Assembly (NCBI GenBank): GCA_003223215.1
Contig: QHYH01000103.1
Location: 23,225 to 87,224 of the forward strand
Origin: Acidobacteriota bacterium
GTDB taxonomy: Bacteria > Acidobacteriota > Terriglobia > Acidiferrales > UBA7541
Direction of reading: 5' to 3'
DNA length: 64,000 bases
Part shown: in pieces, positions 54,276 through 63,965 of the stretch
How the letters are laid out: the number at the start of each line of letters is the position of its first letter
Position numbering within the stretch: position 1 is the stretch's first letter
The notes under the pieces: model-generated
What the model was told of the DNA's origin: nothing
What the model saw: the letters and a program-made list of their open reading frames with translations, nothing else
The model's database searches: none
Made by a program: the position numbers and the translations under genes

Positions 54276-56510
54276 ATGCGCCGGACTGTGATCTTTCTAA
54301 TGTTGCTGCTGCCTTCCCGTCTCTGCGCCCAGCAGGAGACGCCCGCCGCCACTCTAGCGCCCGCGAATCCCCTCCCGGCCGCAACAAAAACGCCGCAGCG
54401 GCATCGGCCCACAATCGGCGTAGCCCTGGAAGGCGGCGGTGCCATGGGCCTGGCACATATCGGCGTCCTGAAATGGTTTGAGGAGCACCACATCCCGGTC
54501 GATTACGTCGCCGGCACGAGCATGGGCGGATTGGTGGGCGGCTTTTATGCGACGGGAATGACCCCCGAAGAAATGCAAAAGCTCATCGAAGGCCTCGATT
54601 GGCGAGAAATCCTTGGTGACCGTACACCGTATGAAGATCTCTCCTACCGCCGCAAAGAGGACCAGCACGCCTATCCCAATTCATTGATTTTTGGGTTGCG
54701 CCACGGCCTGTCGGCTCCTGCCGGCCTGATCGCCGGTCATCAAATCGGGCTGCTGATCGGCCGGGTCACGCTTCCCTACTACGGGATTTCCTCGTTTGAC
54801 GACATGCCGGTGCCGTTTCGCTGCGTGGCCACCGATCTGGTCAGCGGACAATCGCATGTATTCAAAGACGGCCCTTTAGCCATAGCGCTGCGCTCCACGA
54901 TGTCCATTCCAGGAGTGTTTTCGCCTGTCCGCGAAGGAAAAGCTGTTTATGTCGACGGTGGGCTGTTAGACAACCTGCCGACCGACGTTGTCCGCAAAAT
55001 GGGGGCGGAGATCGTGATTGGCGTGCACCTCGAGTCAGCGCCCGTCGAAGCCAACGACATTCGCTCCGTCTTCAGCGTTCTCAACCATTCCGTGAGCGCG
55101 GTGGTCACAGAAAACGAAATGCGCAGCCTGGAGCTGGCGGACTCCATCATTTCCGTGCCTCTTGGCGAATTCACCACCGTGGATTATGCAAAAAGCGAAC
55201 CCATCATGCAGCGTGGCTATGAAGCAGCCAAGACAAAAGCGCGCATGCTCGAGGCGTTTGCCCTCAATGACGCCGATTGGGAGGCTTATCTCCAGGCGCG
55301 CAAAGCACGGGAACACACCGAACTTCCCATTCCGCAATTCGTCAAGGTGGAAGGAACCAGCCAGCGCGGAGCCGTCGATGTCGCCCGTTATTTGAAGGGC
55401 TTTCCCGGCAAGCCTATTGAGCCGCAGAGGCTTGATGCAGCGCTGACGCGGCTCACCGGCGTCGGCCGCCTCGACTCGGCGAGCTACTGGCTTACGGAAC
55501 AGGACGGAAAGGCTGGACTGCTCGTGCGCGTGGTCGAAAAAAACGACGCGCCGCCCATGTTTCAAATGGCATTTGAAGTGGACGGATCCCAAGCCGGCAA
55601 CGTGGACTTCACCATGGGAACGCGCTTCACGTTCATGGATGTCGCCGGGTACCGCTCCGAGTGGCGGACCGACCTGTTGCTGGGAAACACCTATGGTGTG
55701 CAAACTGAACTCTATCGTCCCTTCTCGCCGGAAAGCCGCTGGTTTTTTGCGCCGCGTGCCGACGCCAGCGACACGACGTTTCAAATCTATGCGAAGAACG
55801 ATCCGCTGGCGGATTACCGCATCTACCGCATCAACATCGGTGGGGATCTCGGGTACAGCTTCGGCCGCTTCAGTGAACTGCGCGTTGGATATGAAGTCGG
55901 CTCCCTCAACACCAAGCTCCGCCTGGGGACGCCCGAGATTCCCGCCGTCGAAGGACGCGTGGGGCAATCTCATCTGCATTACCTGCTCGACCATACCGAC
56001 GATCCCGTCATTCCTCGGCGCGGATTCAGCGCGGAGTCCAACTTCCGATGGTTCGACCAGAGTCCTGGTGCTGCCAGCAGCTTCCCTTCCCTGGACCTGA
56101 AGCTCGGATATTTCCAGCCCATGACGCGGATCGTCTCGTTTTTCGCGGAAAGCGAAGGCGGTTCGACGTTAGGCACCACGAGCACGGGAATCCCGCAATT
56201 CTTCCTGGGAGGACCGTTACGCCTGAGCGCTTACGGCAATAACGAATTCCAGGGCAACCAGTATTATTTATTCCGCGCGGGCTTTGTCCATGATTTGCTC
56301 ACGCTCCCGCCCTTTGTCGGAAAGAAAGTCTACGCCGTTGGAGCGTACGAAATTGGCAAGATGTACGGCGTGACGGCCGACAGCAATCTTCCTAACGATG
56401 TGGCCGCGGGCTTGCTGGCAGAAACCGCCGTGGGCCCGCTCTTCATCGGTGGCAGCGTGGGCGACTCCGGCCACCGCAAATGGTTTTTCCAGCTCGGCCG
56501 CGTGTTCTAG
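54276..56510 (+). CDS. Patatin-like phospholipase fused to outer-membrane beta-barrel (PlpD-type)
   Basis: 744 residues with a signal peptide and GAGGAGG upstream. The patatin domain (about 45-310) has the oxyanion loop GGGAMG (53-58), the nucleophile GTSMG (S82) and the catalytic Asp in VYVDGGLLDNLP (D227). A POTRA-like segment follows (about 340-410), then a BamA/Omp85-type barrel (about 430-744) ending in an aromatic residue (FFQLGRVF), the signal for barrel assembly. This is the layout of type Vd secreted lipases such as PlpD, in which the barrel displays or exports the lipase. It points to a diderm envelope. Confidence 0.9.
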   Translation: MRRTVIFLMLLLPSRLCAQQETPAATLAPANPLPAATKTPQRHRPTIGVALEGGGAMGLAHIGVLKWFEEHHIPVDYVAGTSMGGLVGGFYATGMTPEEMQKLIEGLDWREILGDRTPYEDLSYRRKEDQHAYPNSLIFGLRHGLSAPAGLIAGHQIGLLIGRVTLPYYGISSFDDMPVPFRCVATDLVSGQSHVFKDGPLAIALRSTMSIPGVFSPVREGKAVYVDGGLLDNLPTDVVRKMGAEIVIGVHLESAPVEANDIRSVFSVLNHSVSAVVTENEMRSLELADSIISVPLGEFTTVDYAKSEPIMQRGYEAAKTKARMLEAFALNDADWEAYLQARKAREHTELPIPQFVKVEGTSQRGAVDVARYLKGFPGKPIEPQRLDAALTRLTGVGRLDSASYWLTEQDGKAGLLVRVVEKNDAPPMFQMAFEVDGSQAGNVDFTMGTRFTFMDVAGYRSEWRTDLLLGNTYGVQTELYRPFSPESRWFFAPRADASDTTFQIYAKNDPLADYRIYRINIGGDLGYSFGRFSELRVGYEVGSLNTKLRLGTPEIPAVEGRVGQSHLHYLLDHTDDPVIPRRGFSAESNFRWFDQSPGAASSFPSLDLKLGYFQPMTRIVSFFAESEGGSTLGTTSTGIPQFFLGGPLRLSAYGNNEFQGNQYYLFRAGFVHDLLTLPPFVGKKVYAVGAYEIGKMYGVTADSNLPNDVAAGLLAETAVGPLFIGGSVGDSGHRKWFFQLGRVF

Positions 56511-56558
56511 CACAAGCAAAAGGCAGTGCCAGGGTCAAGAGGCGCACCTGTGAGCCCG

Positions 56559-57086
56559 TTATTCCTGTCGCCTGACCGTCAGTTCCAGAAGCTTTCTTGC
56601 GGGCTGCGAGCCGATGGTGATCTCGGCAAGCTCTGTCCAGTCGCCTTTCTCGTTGATTCGCAACACAGAGCTGGTTCTGATCTCGCCCAGCGCGAAGCCC
56701 CACGTCAAGCTCTTACCATCCTCGAAGAGTTTGACGTCCGTTTCCAGAAAACGGCCGTCGTTGAACGCGCGCATGTAATACTTGCCCGTCTCGTCGTCGA
56801 AGGAGATGATTCCGAGGGCCTGCAGAGCGCGCTTGTTTTCCGGCTTGGTTCGCCCGATCCCCTCGATTTCCAGGATCGGTCCACCGAGCTTGAATTGAGC
56901 TTCCTCGGTTTGCGCTAAAATGAGCGGTTCGCCCGGTCGGCTTAGCAGACGTGCCTCTCCCGCCCATTTGCCGACTAAGAAATCAAGCTTCTTCATCGCT
57001 ACTCGTTGCGCTTCCAAGTTCGGGGTTCGCGGGAGTTGCACCATAGCCGTGACCAATAACACTCTTCGCCGTGAAGATTCAACCAT
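56559..57086 (-). CDS. Lipocalin-like/DUF1579-type hypothetical protein
   Basis: 175 residues from ATG 57086. The recognisable part starts at MKKLDFLVGKWAGEA, the opening of small beta-barrel proteins of the DUF1579 or heme-binding-like type, and alternates short beta strands (GIISFDDETGKYYMRAFNDG, LTWGFALGEIRTSSVLRINE). The first 30 residues may be a weak signal peptide, or the true start may be the internal ATG at 56996. It converges on the patatin gene. Ligand and role are unknown. Confidence 0.65.
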   Translation of the reverse strand: MVESSRRRVLLVTAMVQLPRTPNLEAQRVAMKKLDFLVGKWAGEARLLSRPGEPLILAQTEEAQFKLGGPILEIEGIGRTKPENKRALQALGIISFDDETGKYYMRAFNDGRFLETDVKLFEDGKSLTWGFALGEIRTSSVLRINEKGDWTELAEITIGSQPARKLLELTVRRQE

Positions 57087-57591
57087 TCAAGTTCGGTTAA
57101 CGGCTGTTCGCTAATTCTTACTTAACAAAGCGCGCTTTTCGTGGCCTGCTGCACGAACCCAAAGAAGGACGACGACCCATGCAACGGTGGAACCGAAAAA
57201 GCGGTTTGCGGCGTTGCCGGAGAAGGGGGCGTCGTCTGCTCTCTTTAGCAGCTAGCCCATCTCCGTTCCGGCCAATTTTCTAAATATTCGCACTTGGGCG
57301 GTCACTATGCTCCTGCGGCGTTGTTCGCAAGGGGTATCGTGCGGCGAAAGAAGAGGTTTTCTGCCGAGTGCTCGAACCGAATGCGCGAGTGCCCTACACG
57401 ATAAGGGAATGCTCTGCCTATTGTGATCGCCGCATTCCCAGCCTTTATTTTATGGAGAAGACGGCGTGGGTCTTGCTCACAAAGAAGGCGGGCCGAACGA
57501 TCGGCTTCGTGACTTCCGAAGAGTTCCGGAAGATGGAAGGCGAGGATGCGGAAATCGTGCCGACGCCCTCTAATGAAACAAAACGGGAAGG
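57087..57591. other. Intergenic region with one doubtful small frame
   Basis: Apart from the small frame at 57368-57595 nothing is supported. No promoter or RNA was identified. Confidence 0.4.
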
Positions 57592-57595
57592 TTGA
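57368..57595 (+). CDS. Doubtful small protein
   Basis: 75 codons from a GTG. The second half (WVLLTKKAGRTIGFVTSEEF, RKMEGEDAEIVPTP) looks protein-like, but there is no family match, and the start is weakly supported. Its last four bases overlap the 3' end of repeat copy D, so the element may have inserted into or next to a gene's 3' end. Confidence 0.3.
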   Translation: MLEPNARVPYTIRECSAYCDRRIPSLYFMEKTAWVLLTKKAGRTIGFVTSEEFRKMEGEDAEIVPTPSNETKREG

Positions 57596-57818
57596 CATCC
57601 TCCCCGCCATTAAAAAAGGCGAGGATTCCTACGAAGCCTGGTTTGGTTTCAACCAGAGCACCTTCGGCGGGTTCCTGTTTCATCGATCGGCCTTACTACG
57701 CCGCATCTCCGCAGGCTTCACATCGGGCCTAGGTCTTGCGACAAAAGAACGATACACCAAAACCTGCGCCTTATATCCCCGCTCTCAAGAACGGAGCCTT
57801 ACGGCGCATCTGGTAAAC
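57592..57818 (-). mobile_element. IS200/IS605-like right end / omegaRNA-like structured element, copy D
   Basis: 227 bases on the minus strand, nearly identical to copy C. The outer stem GCGCC/GGCGC is intact, and the inner stem CCGTTC/GAGCGG keeps pairing through one G-U. The terminal hairpin CCTCGCC/GGCGGGG is followed by GAGGATGTCAA. Its 5' end abuts copy B in head-to-head orientation. Confidence 0.65.
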
Positions 57819-57843
57819 ACAGCCCGTCGGGGGTTGTTTACCA
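57811..57843. repeat. Palindrome joining repeat copies D and B
   Basis: TGGTAAAC and GTTTACCA form a perfect 8-bp inverted repeat with 17 bases between them. Each arm is the 5' start of one element copy. Confidence 0.7.
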
Positions 57844-58084
57844 GGTGGGCCGTAAAGCCTCGGCGTTTTTTGGGCCGAGGATAGAAGGCCCCTCTTTCTT
57901 TTCCTTCCCAACTGCTCTATGTTCCTCTGTCCGAACGACCTATGGGCGGGCAGCCCAAAAGTAAAGCCTCTTCGTGGTCCGCTGAAGTAGGGCGGTTGTG
58001 GGAGGAACCCACCGAAGCCATCTCGGGGAAACAAACCCGAGAGGCCGTAGGAATCCTGGCCGCTTGCGGCGGGGAGGATGTTCA
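57837..58084 (+). mobile_element. IS200/IS605-like right end / omegaRNA-like structured element, copy B
   Basis: 248 bases, closely matching copy A over their length. The outer stem is GGGCC/GGCCC and the inner stem CCTCGG/CCGAGG, so both differ in sequence from copies C and D but keep perfect pairing. The 3' end is a GC-rich hairpin (GGCCGC-TTGC-GGCGGGG) followed by GAGGATGTTCAA. No transposase frame is adjacent. Confidence 0.65.
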
Positions 58085-59103
58085 ACTCACAAGTCTTTTG
58101 CCGCGCGTCTCCAGACAGGTAATTTTTCGAGGGAGTAGGGCTTTTTTACTCGGAAATAGCGTCGACTGTGTTGAAAACACAGGGACTAGGCATGGCACAA
58201 AGGTTGCAGTTGTTAACGGACGTGGGGGAGAAGCGAGCCGAGGATCCCTTTAGGGGATTGAGGGCTGGGCCGGTCCGCTTCTCCCCGATCTTTCCCCCGG
58301 TGCGTCAGCGGATTGACCTGATCACCAAGCTACCTCAAGAAAGAACCTCAAGAGGCTCCAATCATCGCGAAGATGACTCGATTATTTTCCAATCGCCCTG
58401 TAGCGAGCGCCCTCTGGGCTAATCTATCGTGGCCGTTTGGTACTGAGCCTTAGCCCGCTCACACGCGTCTGCGGATCCTCACGACAATTTCTATTGTTTC
58501 AACAGGCGGCAGTCGAATTGACACTTCCCGGAATTGCGTGTGAGCCGGGCGTATTGCCCGCGAAGTTTCGCAAGAACGATTTGCCGCCGAACCCGTCACA
58601 CGACGCTGGCAAGCTGCCCCAAATGGAACAAGGACTCCCTCAAGCTATCGTCACCGCCGCGTTGGCCAAGAAGCATGCCTAGCTGCACGCTGCCATTGAA
58701 GGGGCGTCCATGAAGACAGGCTCCTGCTCCGCCGCGCGAACGCAAGGATGGATTTGCGGATGTCCACCTCGAAAATGGCAACACAAGCGTCGAGGAAGAC
58801 TTGGCGGCTTACTACGCTGACGCAGCGACATCATGAGAAGGCGCGCGCAAGCAAGACGGCTGCGCGCGCCAGTCCAGATGGGGTTCTCCATTTTGTGCAG
58901 CCGACAATGTACTTCCGGCTGTCTTGTTGTGGATAGGTCTGTTCAGCCACTCCTTACTATTAGTGCGACATCGCGGTAGTCAGAAAAATACCGGCAATGT
59001 GATAGCTCATTACACCGACATTGCCGTCGGCAGTGAAAGGAGTATCTGTCTTAAACGCAATATGACAGTCAACCGTTCGTCAAAGTAGTGCCAAATGCAT
59101 GAA
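58085..59103. other. About 1 kb without a supported gene
   Basis: Open frames here are short, overlapping and featureless. It follows element copy B and may be accessory or decayed sequence. Confidence 0.45.
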
Positions 59104-59817
59104 CTAACGCTTGAGTTGTGGAGATGACTTTTGCAGTGCCGCGATCAGATCATGCGCCGAGGACGGAGCCTTAATATGGGATTTGGTGATGATCTTTGCT
59201 GCGCTTGCGGAATTGCCGTAAAGCTTATGATTTGCGCGTTCATCAGGCCGCAGCGTCGAGCCATCCAGAGATATGCCGGCGAACACGCCGCGCGCACGGG
59301 AGTAGCTCAGAATCTCAGCTCGCATATAGGCGTCGGTATCGGCTGCCGCGGAACGTCCTTTTGGTCCGGCGGCGAATGATGCGTCCGCCCCCAGCTTTAC
59401 CTTGCTGTGCAGCAGGCTGCCTGCGCCACGATCGTTTATCACGAGAAAGACGAAGTCTGTTGCCTCGCCACCGACCTGGAAACCAAAGCTCCCACCTTCG
59501 AGCGCATACATTGCAGGGGCTCCCCATCGACCGGTGAAGTTTTTGCCTGTGCGGCAAACCATGGTGCCGCGACCGTAGCTGCCCCCAAAAACAAACGCAG
59601 CTTTCAACACCGACGGCATGACCACAACGCAACGAGCCTTGTCGAGCATGTCTTGAGGAATTTCTTCAGGAACATTGAGAATTTCCTGCATCACTTTTCC
59701 CGAATTCTGAAGACGGTCCTTTTCAGCCTTTACTACGCTCGGATTTTTTGCGGAACAGAAAGGTGCCAAAGCGAGCAGGCTCGCCACGGCAACGATCCAA
59801 CACTTTGTATGCCTCAT
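59104..59817 (-). CDS. SYLF (YSC84-type) lipid-binding domain protein, secreted
   Basis: About 237 residues from the ATG at 59817 with AAGGAGGC seven bases upstream. A signal peptide ends near FCSAK. The SYLF domain covers most of the protein (PQDMLDKARCVVVMPSVLKA, FVFGGSYGRGTMVCRTG, FGFQVGGEATDFVFLVINDR, VFAGISLDGSTLRPDERANH). SYLF domains bind phosphoinositides in eukaryotes; bacterial forms are envelope proteins of unclear role. It stands alone between two non-coding stretches. Confidence 0.88.
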   Translation of the reverse strand: MRHTKCWIVAVASLLALAPFCSAKNPSVVKAEKDRLQNSGKVMQEILNVPEEIPQDMLDKARCVVVMPSVLKAAFVFGGSYGRGTMVCRTGKNFTGRWGAPAMYALEGGSFGFQVGGEATDFVFLVINDRGAGSLLHSKVKLGADASFAAGPKGRSAAADTDAYMRAEILSYSRARGVFAGISLDGSTLRPDERANHKLYGNSASAAKIITKSHIKAPSSAHDLIAALQKSSPQLKR

Positions 59818-60632
59818 CCTGGTGCCTCCTTTTAGGCGCGTCTCGCGTGCTTGAACGCAATCGTCATTTTTTCCTTCCAAGCTGGGTTTGTACACAAACC
59901 ACAGAACGAAGTTCCTCCTTTGGAGGAAATTGGTAACCTGGGGCTTTCCGGGGCTGGTTCGGCGGGAGGCTAACCATTAAACCACTGCGCCCCGGCGCAC
60001 AACTGGTCGGGAGTACAGTTTTTGACGCAGGACTTTGGCCGACGCGTCTGTCAGTCGCACACTTACACGTTGTGCCTGTTGCCTCCGCCCCGCAAGTCTC
60101 CGGCGCTCTGCTGAGCTATTGCGTCATTCCGGATCTGGCCAGCGCGCTTCCATGTGTAAGACGAGTCGGAAAATCTTGCTTGGGCCGTTGATTGTGAGCT
60201 CACCTTGTCGGTGGCGCAAGCGCGCACCGAGCAGATCGTGCGGTTAGCGACCTGCGCTGGGGTATTGAGAACCAGGGGTTCAATGAAATGGGCGAACTCC
60301 TACCTTAGCGACGCCGGACGAAGGCGCAAAGCGACAACAGAGTTTCGTCGATTTCAAGTGAGGTCATCGGAGCTCATCTATTTCATTTAAGCCAGATGGC
60401 ACGATGAGCGGGCGAAGGCCGCACGGTCGTTCCGTAGCCATAAAACTGCGGAGCCGCCGTCGACATGTTGCGCACACCTACAAATTCTTGAAGACATCGA
60501 AGGTAAATTCAGGCGCTATTCAGTTCTTCGGTAAACCTCCAGACTTTCTGCTGACTCCTATTATGCTGTAATGGTACGCTAGCCTTCCCGGTCGCTAGGC
60601 TCCCAGCCAATCCGTTTGAGTGAGGACCTCAC
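59818..60632. other. Intergenic region without a supported gene
   Basis: About 800 bases. All frames are short. It probably contains promoters of the flanking divergent genes, but no box is clear. Confidence 0.45.
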
Positions 60633-63600
60633 ATGCAGGCTCTGCTCACAGTTGGTGTACGCAAGCGGCTCGGGATTGCGGGTTGGATCGCGGCTTGTTC
60701 GCTTTTTGCAATTTCTTCCCCGGCGCAGCGGCCCGTTGCACGTATAACGACTGTCGTTGACGACGCGGACCGTACAACCATTTATGGCACGCATCCCGTG
60801 ATGGCCAGGACCGAAGACGAGGCGGGCCGTGTACCGTTGGGGAGCAAGTTCGAAGGCATCAGCATTGCCTTCAGCCGAACCCCGGCGCAAGAGGCCGATT
60901 TACAGGCACTGCTCGCGGCACAACAGGATCCAACCTCACCCCTCTACGCCAAGTGGCTTACCCCAGACGAATTTGGCGCGCGCTTTGGGCTGGCGGATTC
61001 CGACATCGCCAAGGTGCAGTCTTGGGTGGGGCAGCACGGCTTTACTGTGGAGAGTGTTTCGCGCAGCAAGAACCGCATCAGCTTTTCTGGAACGGTCGAA
61101 CAGGTCGAAGCGGCCTTCGGCACTGAGATGCACTACTACAAGGTGAATGGCGAGACACATTTTGCTCCCTCGCGAGATGTCAGCGTGCCTGCGGCGCTTT
61201 CGTCCGTGGTGCAAACGGTCACGAATCTTTCCTCCTTTCGTCCCAAATCGCACATCAGCGGCCGGGGTCCAAGGCGCGTCGTTAGTCCAGATTTCACTTC
61301 CAGTCAGTCGGGCAACCACTTTCTGACGCCCAAGGACGTGGCCACTATCTACGACATCAATCCGGCTTACAAGGCCGGTTATAACGGCGCTGGCCAGTCG
61401 ATTGCCGTGGTCGGCCAGTCGGCGATCGTGCTGTCGGACATCGAACACTTCCAGACCGCCGCTGGTTTCGCCGTCAAAGACCCCACGCTGGTGCTCGTTC
61501 CCAACACAGGTACCGCAACCATTAGGTCGGGCGATGAAGCGGAATCCGATCTGGACCTGGAATACACCAGCACCATTGCGAGTGGCGCGACAATCTATTT
61601 CGTTTATGTAGGCAACAACGCGAACAGTGGCGTCTTTGACTCCATCCAGTTCGCAGTGACCAACAAGACTGCTCCGATCATTAGCGTAAGCTACGGTCTT
61701 TGCGAGGCCGCGCTTGGATCTTCGGGATATTCGAGCCTCAACGCCATACTGGCCCAGGCCGCCAGTCAAGGCCAGTCCGTGATCGTTGCGTCAGGCGACA
61801 GCGGCTCGACCGACTGCTATGGAGAAACGGGCCTTACGACCGCCCAGCAACAGGCCCTGGCGGTCGACTTTCCCGGGAGTAGCCAGTACGTAACAGCCAT
61901 CGGCGGAACCGAGTTCCCAGCCGCCGATGTGGCCTCCACAAATACCACATATTGGCAGGCGGCCAGCGGCAGCGACCTCGTCAGCTCTGCGCTCTCCTAT
62001 ATTCCTGAGCAGGTGTGGAACGATGATTCGACCGCAAGGCTCTCTTCAAGTGGCGGAGGTGTCAGCACGTTCACACCTAAACCCGGTTGGCAGACCGGCG
62101 TACCCGGCATTCCGTCGGGCACATTCCGTTTGGTGCCGGATATTTCGCTGAGCTCCTCTCCCAACAACGCTGGGTATCTTTTCTGCTCCAGCGACAGTTC
62201 GAACGGGGTCACGGGAAGTTGCACGAACGGATTTCGTGATAGCAGCAACGTAAATCTCACTGTCGCTGGGGGGACGAGTTTTGCCGCGCCGGTCTTTGCC
62301 GGAATGTTGGCGCTTATCAATGACAAATTGAACTCGGCCGGACAGGGCGTCATCAACCCAACTCTCTACACTCTTGCGGCAAACTCCGCTACCTACGCCT
62401 CAGCATTCCACGACATCACCAGTGGCGGCAATCAATGCACCGCAGGGACAAAAATCTGCTCGACAGCTGGCGCGTCGCAGTATCCCGCCACGAGTGGCTA
62501 TGACCAGGCGTCAGGCTTGGGTTCGGTGGACTTGTTCAACTTGATGACGGCTTGGCCGGGGTCTTCTTCATCATTGGTACCGTCGAAGACGACACTCTCG
62601 GCCGCAACCATGACGCCCGCTCCCGGTGCGAACGACGCCGTCACAATTACGGTTGCTTCCGGATCGACCTCAAACACCGCCACGCCGACAGGCACACTGA
62701 CGGTCACTGTCGACGGAACGTTGCAAACCTCCTCTTTGGCGCTGGTGAGTGGTTCTGCGACCTACACCTTCTCCTCCACGACTCCTGGCGCTCATGTCAT
62801 TGCGGCAACTTATTCCGGTGATTCGACCTATGCTTCTTCTACTGGCTCGCTGACAGTGACGGTGCCTGCGCCGGTGGCCTCGAAGACGACACTCTCAGCG
62901 GCAACCAGCACGCCCGCTCCTGGAGCGAGCGACGCCATCAGCATCACAGTCACTTCGGCATCAACCTCGAGCACGACTACACCGACCGGGACGGTGACGA
63001 TCGCAGTGGACGGAGCGACGCAAACCCCAACCCTTACACTCGCGAATGGATCTGCTACCTACACCTTCTCTTCGACAGCCGCAGGCGCCCACACCATCGC
63101 CGCTACCTATTCCGGCGATTCCAACTATGCGTCTTCCGGCGGCTCACTTACCTTGACTGTGGTTGCCAAATCCTTCAAGCTGGCTGCCAGCAATGTGACG
63201 GTCACGGCAGGAAATCCGGGTGCCTCGACAATTACCCTCACTCCGCAGAACGGCTACACGGGCACTGTCGCTTGGACCGTCGCTAGCAGTCCTGCTCTGA
63301 CGAACGGCTGCTTTTCGATTGCCAACACAACGGTCTCCGGAACCACTGCGGTTGCGGCCACCCTGACCGTCAACACGGTCGCGTCGGCTTGTGCGGCTCC
63401 CGCGCTCGTTGGAGCGGGAGTTGACCCGCGCAACACTCCTGGCCGCGCCCCGCATCCTTACGGGAAGGACCCGACTGTGTTGGTAGCGCTCCAGGCAAAC
63501 CAGGCTGGCATGACTATGGTTGGGCTGCTTTTCCTCGGTTTGCTGGGTCGTCGCTGCCGCAGGCTTGCCACTCTCGCGACACTGGGCATTCTTGCAACGA

Positions 63601-63761
63601 TTGGTTTCGCGGCTTCGGGTTGCGCAGGTGTGGGCTCCTCCATGCCGCCGCTAAGCTCTCCTACGGCAGCGAGGGGAGCGTATGCGGTTACGATTGTTGG
63701 AACCGACACCACCACTCCGTCTATTACGGCATCAACCACGCTGACGCTCACGATCGATTAG
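60633..63761 (+). CDS. S53 family serine-carboxyl peptidase (pro-kumamolisin) with Ig-like repeats
   Basis: 1042 residues with a signal peptide ending near SSPAQ and a GAGGACC site upstream. Residues about 40-210 are the pro-kumamolisin activation domain. The sedolisin catalytic domain has E304 and D308 (AESDLDLEY), the oxyanion Asp D389 (VASGDSGSTDC) and the nucleophile S549 in GGTSFAAP, with a C-terminal calcium site (FHDITSGGN). Two near-identical bacterial Ig-like domains follow, then a third beta domain, a hydrophobic segment (MTMVGLLFLGLLG) and a basic patch, and finally a Ser/Thr-rich tail containing ASGCAG. It is an acid-active secreted endopeptidase by family; the tail may anchor it to the cell surface. 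Confidence 0.93.
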   Translation: MQALLTVGVRKRLGIAGWIAACSLFAISSPAQRPVARITTVVDDADRTTIYGTHPVMARTEDEAGRVPLGSKFEGISIAFSRTPAQEADLQALLAAQQDPTSPLYAKWLTPDEFGARFGLADSDIAKVQSWVGQHGFTVESVSRSKNRISFSGTVEQVEAAFGTEMHYYKVNGETHFAPSRDVSVPAALSSVVQTVTNLSSFRPKSHISGRGPRRVVSPDFTSSQSGNHFLTPKDVATIYDINPAYKAGYNGAGQSIAVVGQSAIVLSDIEHFQTAAGFAVKDPTLVLVPNTGTATIRSGDEAESDLDLEYTSTIASGATIYFVYVGNNANSGVFDSIQFAVTNKTAPIISVSYGLCEAALGSSGYSSLNAILAQAASQGQSVIVASGDSGSTDCYGETGLTTAQQQALAVDFPGSSQYVTAIGGTEFPAADVASTNTTYWQAASGSDLVSSALSYIPEQVWNDDSTARLSSSGGGVSTFTPKPGWQTGVPGIPSGTFRLVPDISLSSSPNNAGYLFCSSDSSNGVTGSCTNGFRDSSNVNLTVAGGTSFAAPVFAGMLALINDKLNSAGQGVINPTLYTLAANSATYASAFHDITSGGNQCTAGTKICSTAGASQYPATSGYDQASGLGSVDLFNLMTAWPGSSSSLVPSKTTLSAATMTPAPGANDAVTITVASGSTSNTATPTGTLTVTVDGTLQTSSLALVSGSATYTFSSTTPGAHVIAATYSGDSTYASSTGSLTVTVPAPVASKTTLSAATSTPAPGASDAISITVTSASTSSTTTPTGTVTIAVDGATQTPTLTLANGSATYTFSSTAAGAHTIAATYSGDSNYASSGGSLTLTVVAKSFKLAASNVTVTAGNPGASTITLTPQNGYTGTVAWTVASSPALTNGCFSIANTTVSGTTAVAATLTVNTVASACAAPALVGAGVDPRNTPGRAPHPYGKDPTVLVALQANQAGMTMVGLLFLGLLGRRCRRLATLATLGILATIGFAASGCAGVGSSMPPLSSPTAARGAYAVTIVGTDTTTPSITASTTLTLTID
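62583..63176 (+). repeat. Tandem 297-bp repeat inside the S53 gene
   Basis: Two copies with period 297 bases encode the paired Ig-like domains (SKTTLSAAT...PTGT...ATYTFSST...AATYSGDS). The DNA is similar enough to suggest recent duplication or gene conversion. Confidence 0.8.
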
Positions 63762-63875
63762 TGCTGCAAGCTTGAGACTAATCAAGGTAGGGTTGAACGT
63801 ATTCCTGCCGACATATGGACATATGTACGCGAACCGCAAGTTTCTGCTAGATTGGTAGAAGAAATGCCCAACGCG

Positions 63876-63965
<90 letters not shown>

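Noticed and set aside
59962..60002. Minus-strand segment GTGGTTTAATGGTTAGCC resembling a tRNA D-arm
   Set aside because: No anticodon or T-arm follows.
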